From: Pleurobrachia bachei
Lineage: Eukaryota > Ctenophora > Tentaculata > Cydippida > Pleurobrachiidae
DNA length: 20,670 bases
NCBI GenBank assembly: GCA_000695325.1
Contig: AVPN01000822.1
Span: 12,263 to 32,932, forward strand
Direction of reading: 5' to 3'
A model generated the notes under the pieces. The model was given only the letters and a program-made list of their open reading frames with translations, had not been told where the DNA came from and did not search any database. Made by a program: the position numbers and the translations under genes. Of the stretch, positions 19,581-20,670 are shown piece after piece (within the stretch, counting starts at the first letter, position 1; each line of letters starts with the position of its first letter).

Positions 19581-19949
19581 GTAGGTTTGATAATCTCAAT
19601 TTGCCGAATAATAAATTCATTGTTGAACATAATACTAGTATCAGCCAAAATTATAGTGCATTACATAAATACTACTGAGTTCGCTCGTATAGGGGAATAT
19701 GCATGGGAGGATTAAAAGGGTGTATGTATATTAATATTTTGTGTCTGCACTTCGCTGTTTGTTTTGTTCGAACCCATTTTTATTTTATCGCGGGGAGAGT
19801 AGATATATGGCAATCCGGTATAATATACCGGCCGTACCCAGGACTATGTTTACACAACATATCTATTAGAGTTTACTTCCGTTTTTGAGAGTCACTTCTC
19901 TTTGAACTCTTTGTTGGTATAACTCCACTAAACTCTTGAAGCTCCCTCG
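19581..19949 (+). other. Start of SPEF2 intron 27 and upstream region of GNMT
   Basis: AT-rich. Reading through the donor gives a 45-codon hydrophobic tail ending at 19715, which has no family match and is taken as intron. CCGGTATA/TATACCGG, an 8-base inverted repeat around one A, lies at 19815-19831 and includes a TATA-like core about 120-135 bases before the GNMT ATG; it is a possible core promoter. No polyadenylation hexamer ending SPEF2 was found. Confidence 0.4.
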
Positions 19950-20670
19950 ATGTCTAACTTTACAAAACAAGAGGATCGTCCCTACGCCGATGGACGGGAG
20001 GCCCGGATATGGCATCTTTACATGGGTGACACTGATGCCCGGTTATCCAACTACAGATCCACTCTCCTCTCCATTTTGAAGGGTGCAAATGTTAGGACTG
20101 TATACGATGTGGCGTGTGCCTCTGGGATTGATAGCGTGATGTTGGTCGAGGAAGGGTATGACGTCACCAGTTCTGATGTCGAGGAGAACTTTGTGGCCAG
20201 AGCTGTCCAGGAGAAGGAGAGGAGGAGAGCTGCTGGTGATGCGAGATTTGAAAAGTGGCAGGTTGGGTGGGGAGATTGGGTGGATTTAGTGGAGGGGGCT
20301 AAGGTGGACCACCCTGTTGGTGGGTATGATGCAATTGTTTGTATCGGCAACTCGTTCACAACTTTACCTGACTTTGAAGGGGGAGGGAAGACCCACATAA
20401 AGGCTCTGACAAACTTTAGAGACCTTCTCAAACCTGGTGGCGTGTTGGTTATTGATCACCGTAACTTTGATTACCTAATCGCTCACAAGACCCTACCCCC
20501 GACATCTCACGCCAGTATTTACTACAACTGCCCGCGAGTCTACAACATCCGGAATGATCTTGTTGAAAAGGATGGGAGACTGGCGGGGTTGGTGTTCAAA
20601 TCAGATATTGACGTCTCTGGCACGGAGCTGGAGGGTGATTCAGATGTGTTTCTACAGGAGAGAGATGGGG
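19950..20670 (+). CDS. GNMT: GNMT, glycine N-methyltransferase, 5' part (240 codons), open at right edge
   Basis: GNMT moves the methyl group of S-adenosylmethionine to glycine, giving sarcosine and SAH, and so buffers the cytosolic SAM/SAH ratio. The frame is open without intron from ATG 19950 to the window end; the human enzyme has 295 residues. It is collinear with human GNMT: YADGREARIWHLYMGDTDAR, then SAM-binding motif I DVACASGIDSVMLVEEGYDV (human [20 protein letters not shown]), CIGNSFTTLPDFEG (human CLGNSFAHLPDCKG) and LVIDHRNFDYLI (human LVIDHRNYDHIL). The motif I loop reads CASG where CGTG is usual. Same strand as SPEF2 and starting only 369 bases after exon 27, so it probably lies inside a SPEF2 intron. 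Confidence 0.9.
   Translation, partial: MSNFTKQEDRPYADGREARIWHLYMGDTDARLSNYRSTLLSILKGANVRTVYDVACASGIDSVMLVEEGYDVTSSDVEENFVARAVQEKERRRAAGDARFEKWQVGWGDWVDLVEGAKVDHPVGGYDAIVCIGNSFTTLPDFEGGGKTHIKALTNFRDLLKPGGVLVIDHRNFDYLIAHKTLPPTSHASIYYNCPRVYNIRNDLVEKDGRLAGLVFKSDIDVSGTELEGDSDVFLQERDG

Noticed and set aside
19581-19715. SPEF2 ending by read-through of exon 27 into a 45-residue hydrophobic tail
   Set aside because: The donor is a perfect consensus, the tail is AT-rich with no family match, and the family continues with further conserved domains.

Overview
The window is eukaryotic and comes from an animal with motile cilia or sperm flagella. It has many short exons with GT..AG borders and consistent phases, small introns (about 70 to 400 bases), and three genes with clear animal relatives: SPEF2 (flagellar central-apparatus protein), ZSWIM2 (SWIM/RING/ZZ/RING ubiquitin ligase) and GNMT (glycine N-methyltransferase). 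Compact introns and high allelic divergence would fit an outbred, probably marine, invertebrate. I cannot name the phylum from the sequence.

Layout. Bases 1-1238 (minus strand) hold the ORF1 end of a LINE: PHD finger, coiled coil, gag-like zinc knuckles. It runs off the left edge. SPEF2 starts at 1795 on the plus strand and fills the rest of the window to at least 19580. Intron 8 of SPEF2 (3571-6619) contains a complete same-strand ZSWIM2 gene of two exons (4276-6140). The 5' part of GNMT begins at 19950 and runs off the right edge. SPEF2 still lacks roughly its last 400 residues at 19580, so GNMT probably lies in a second SPEF2 intron.

The most important structural point is that 7849-18837 contains three direct duplications of 1.6-2.1 kb in series. 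All three breaks fall inside or beside exons and ruin the reading frame: 9493/9658, 13342/13344 and 16845/16847. The copies differ by silent changes, intron indels and a transposon insertion. At the region present three times, the first and third copies carry the same variants and the middle copy differs. This is what a staggered chain of alternating haplotype contigs would give (H2, H1, H2, H1). I therefore read the window as one SPEF2 locus with uncollapsed allelic overlaps, not as true exon duplication. Taking each exon once gives 27 exons, every junction in phase, and about 1,509 codons collinear with vertebrate SPEF2.

Other points: splice sites that are themselves tandemly repeated in frame (a 57-base duplicated acceptor at exon 11; a 30-base donor repeated three times at exon 19), a small pogo/Tigger-like MITE present in only one of two copies of intron 12, TIR relics of the same family, and a tandem repeat running into the ZSWIM2 start codon. 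SPEF2 and ZSWIM2 are both sperm- or testis-biased in mammals, so the nesting may allow co-expression; GNMT has no evident functional link.
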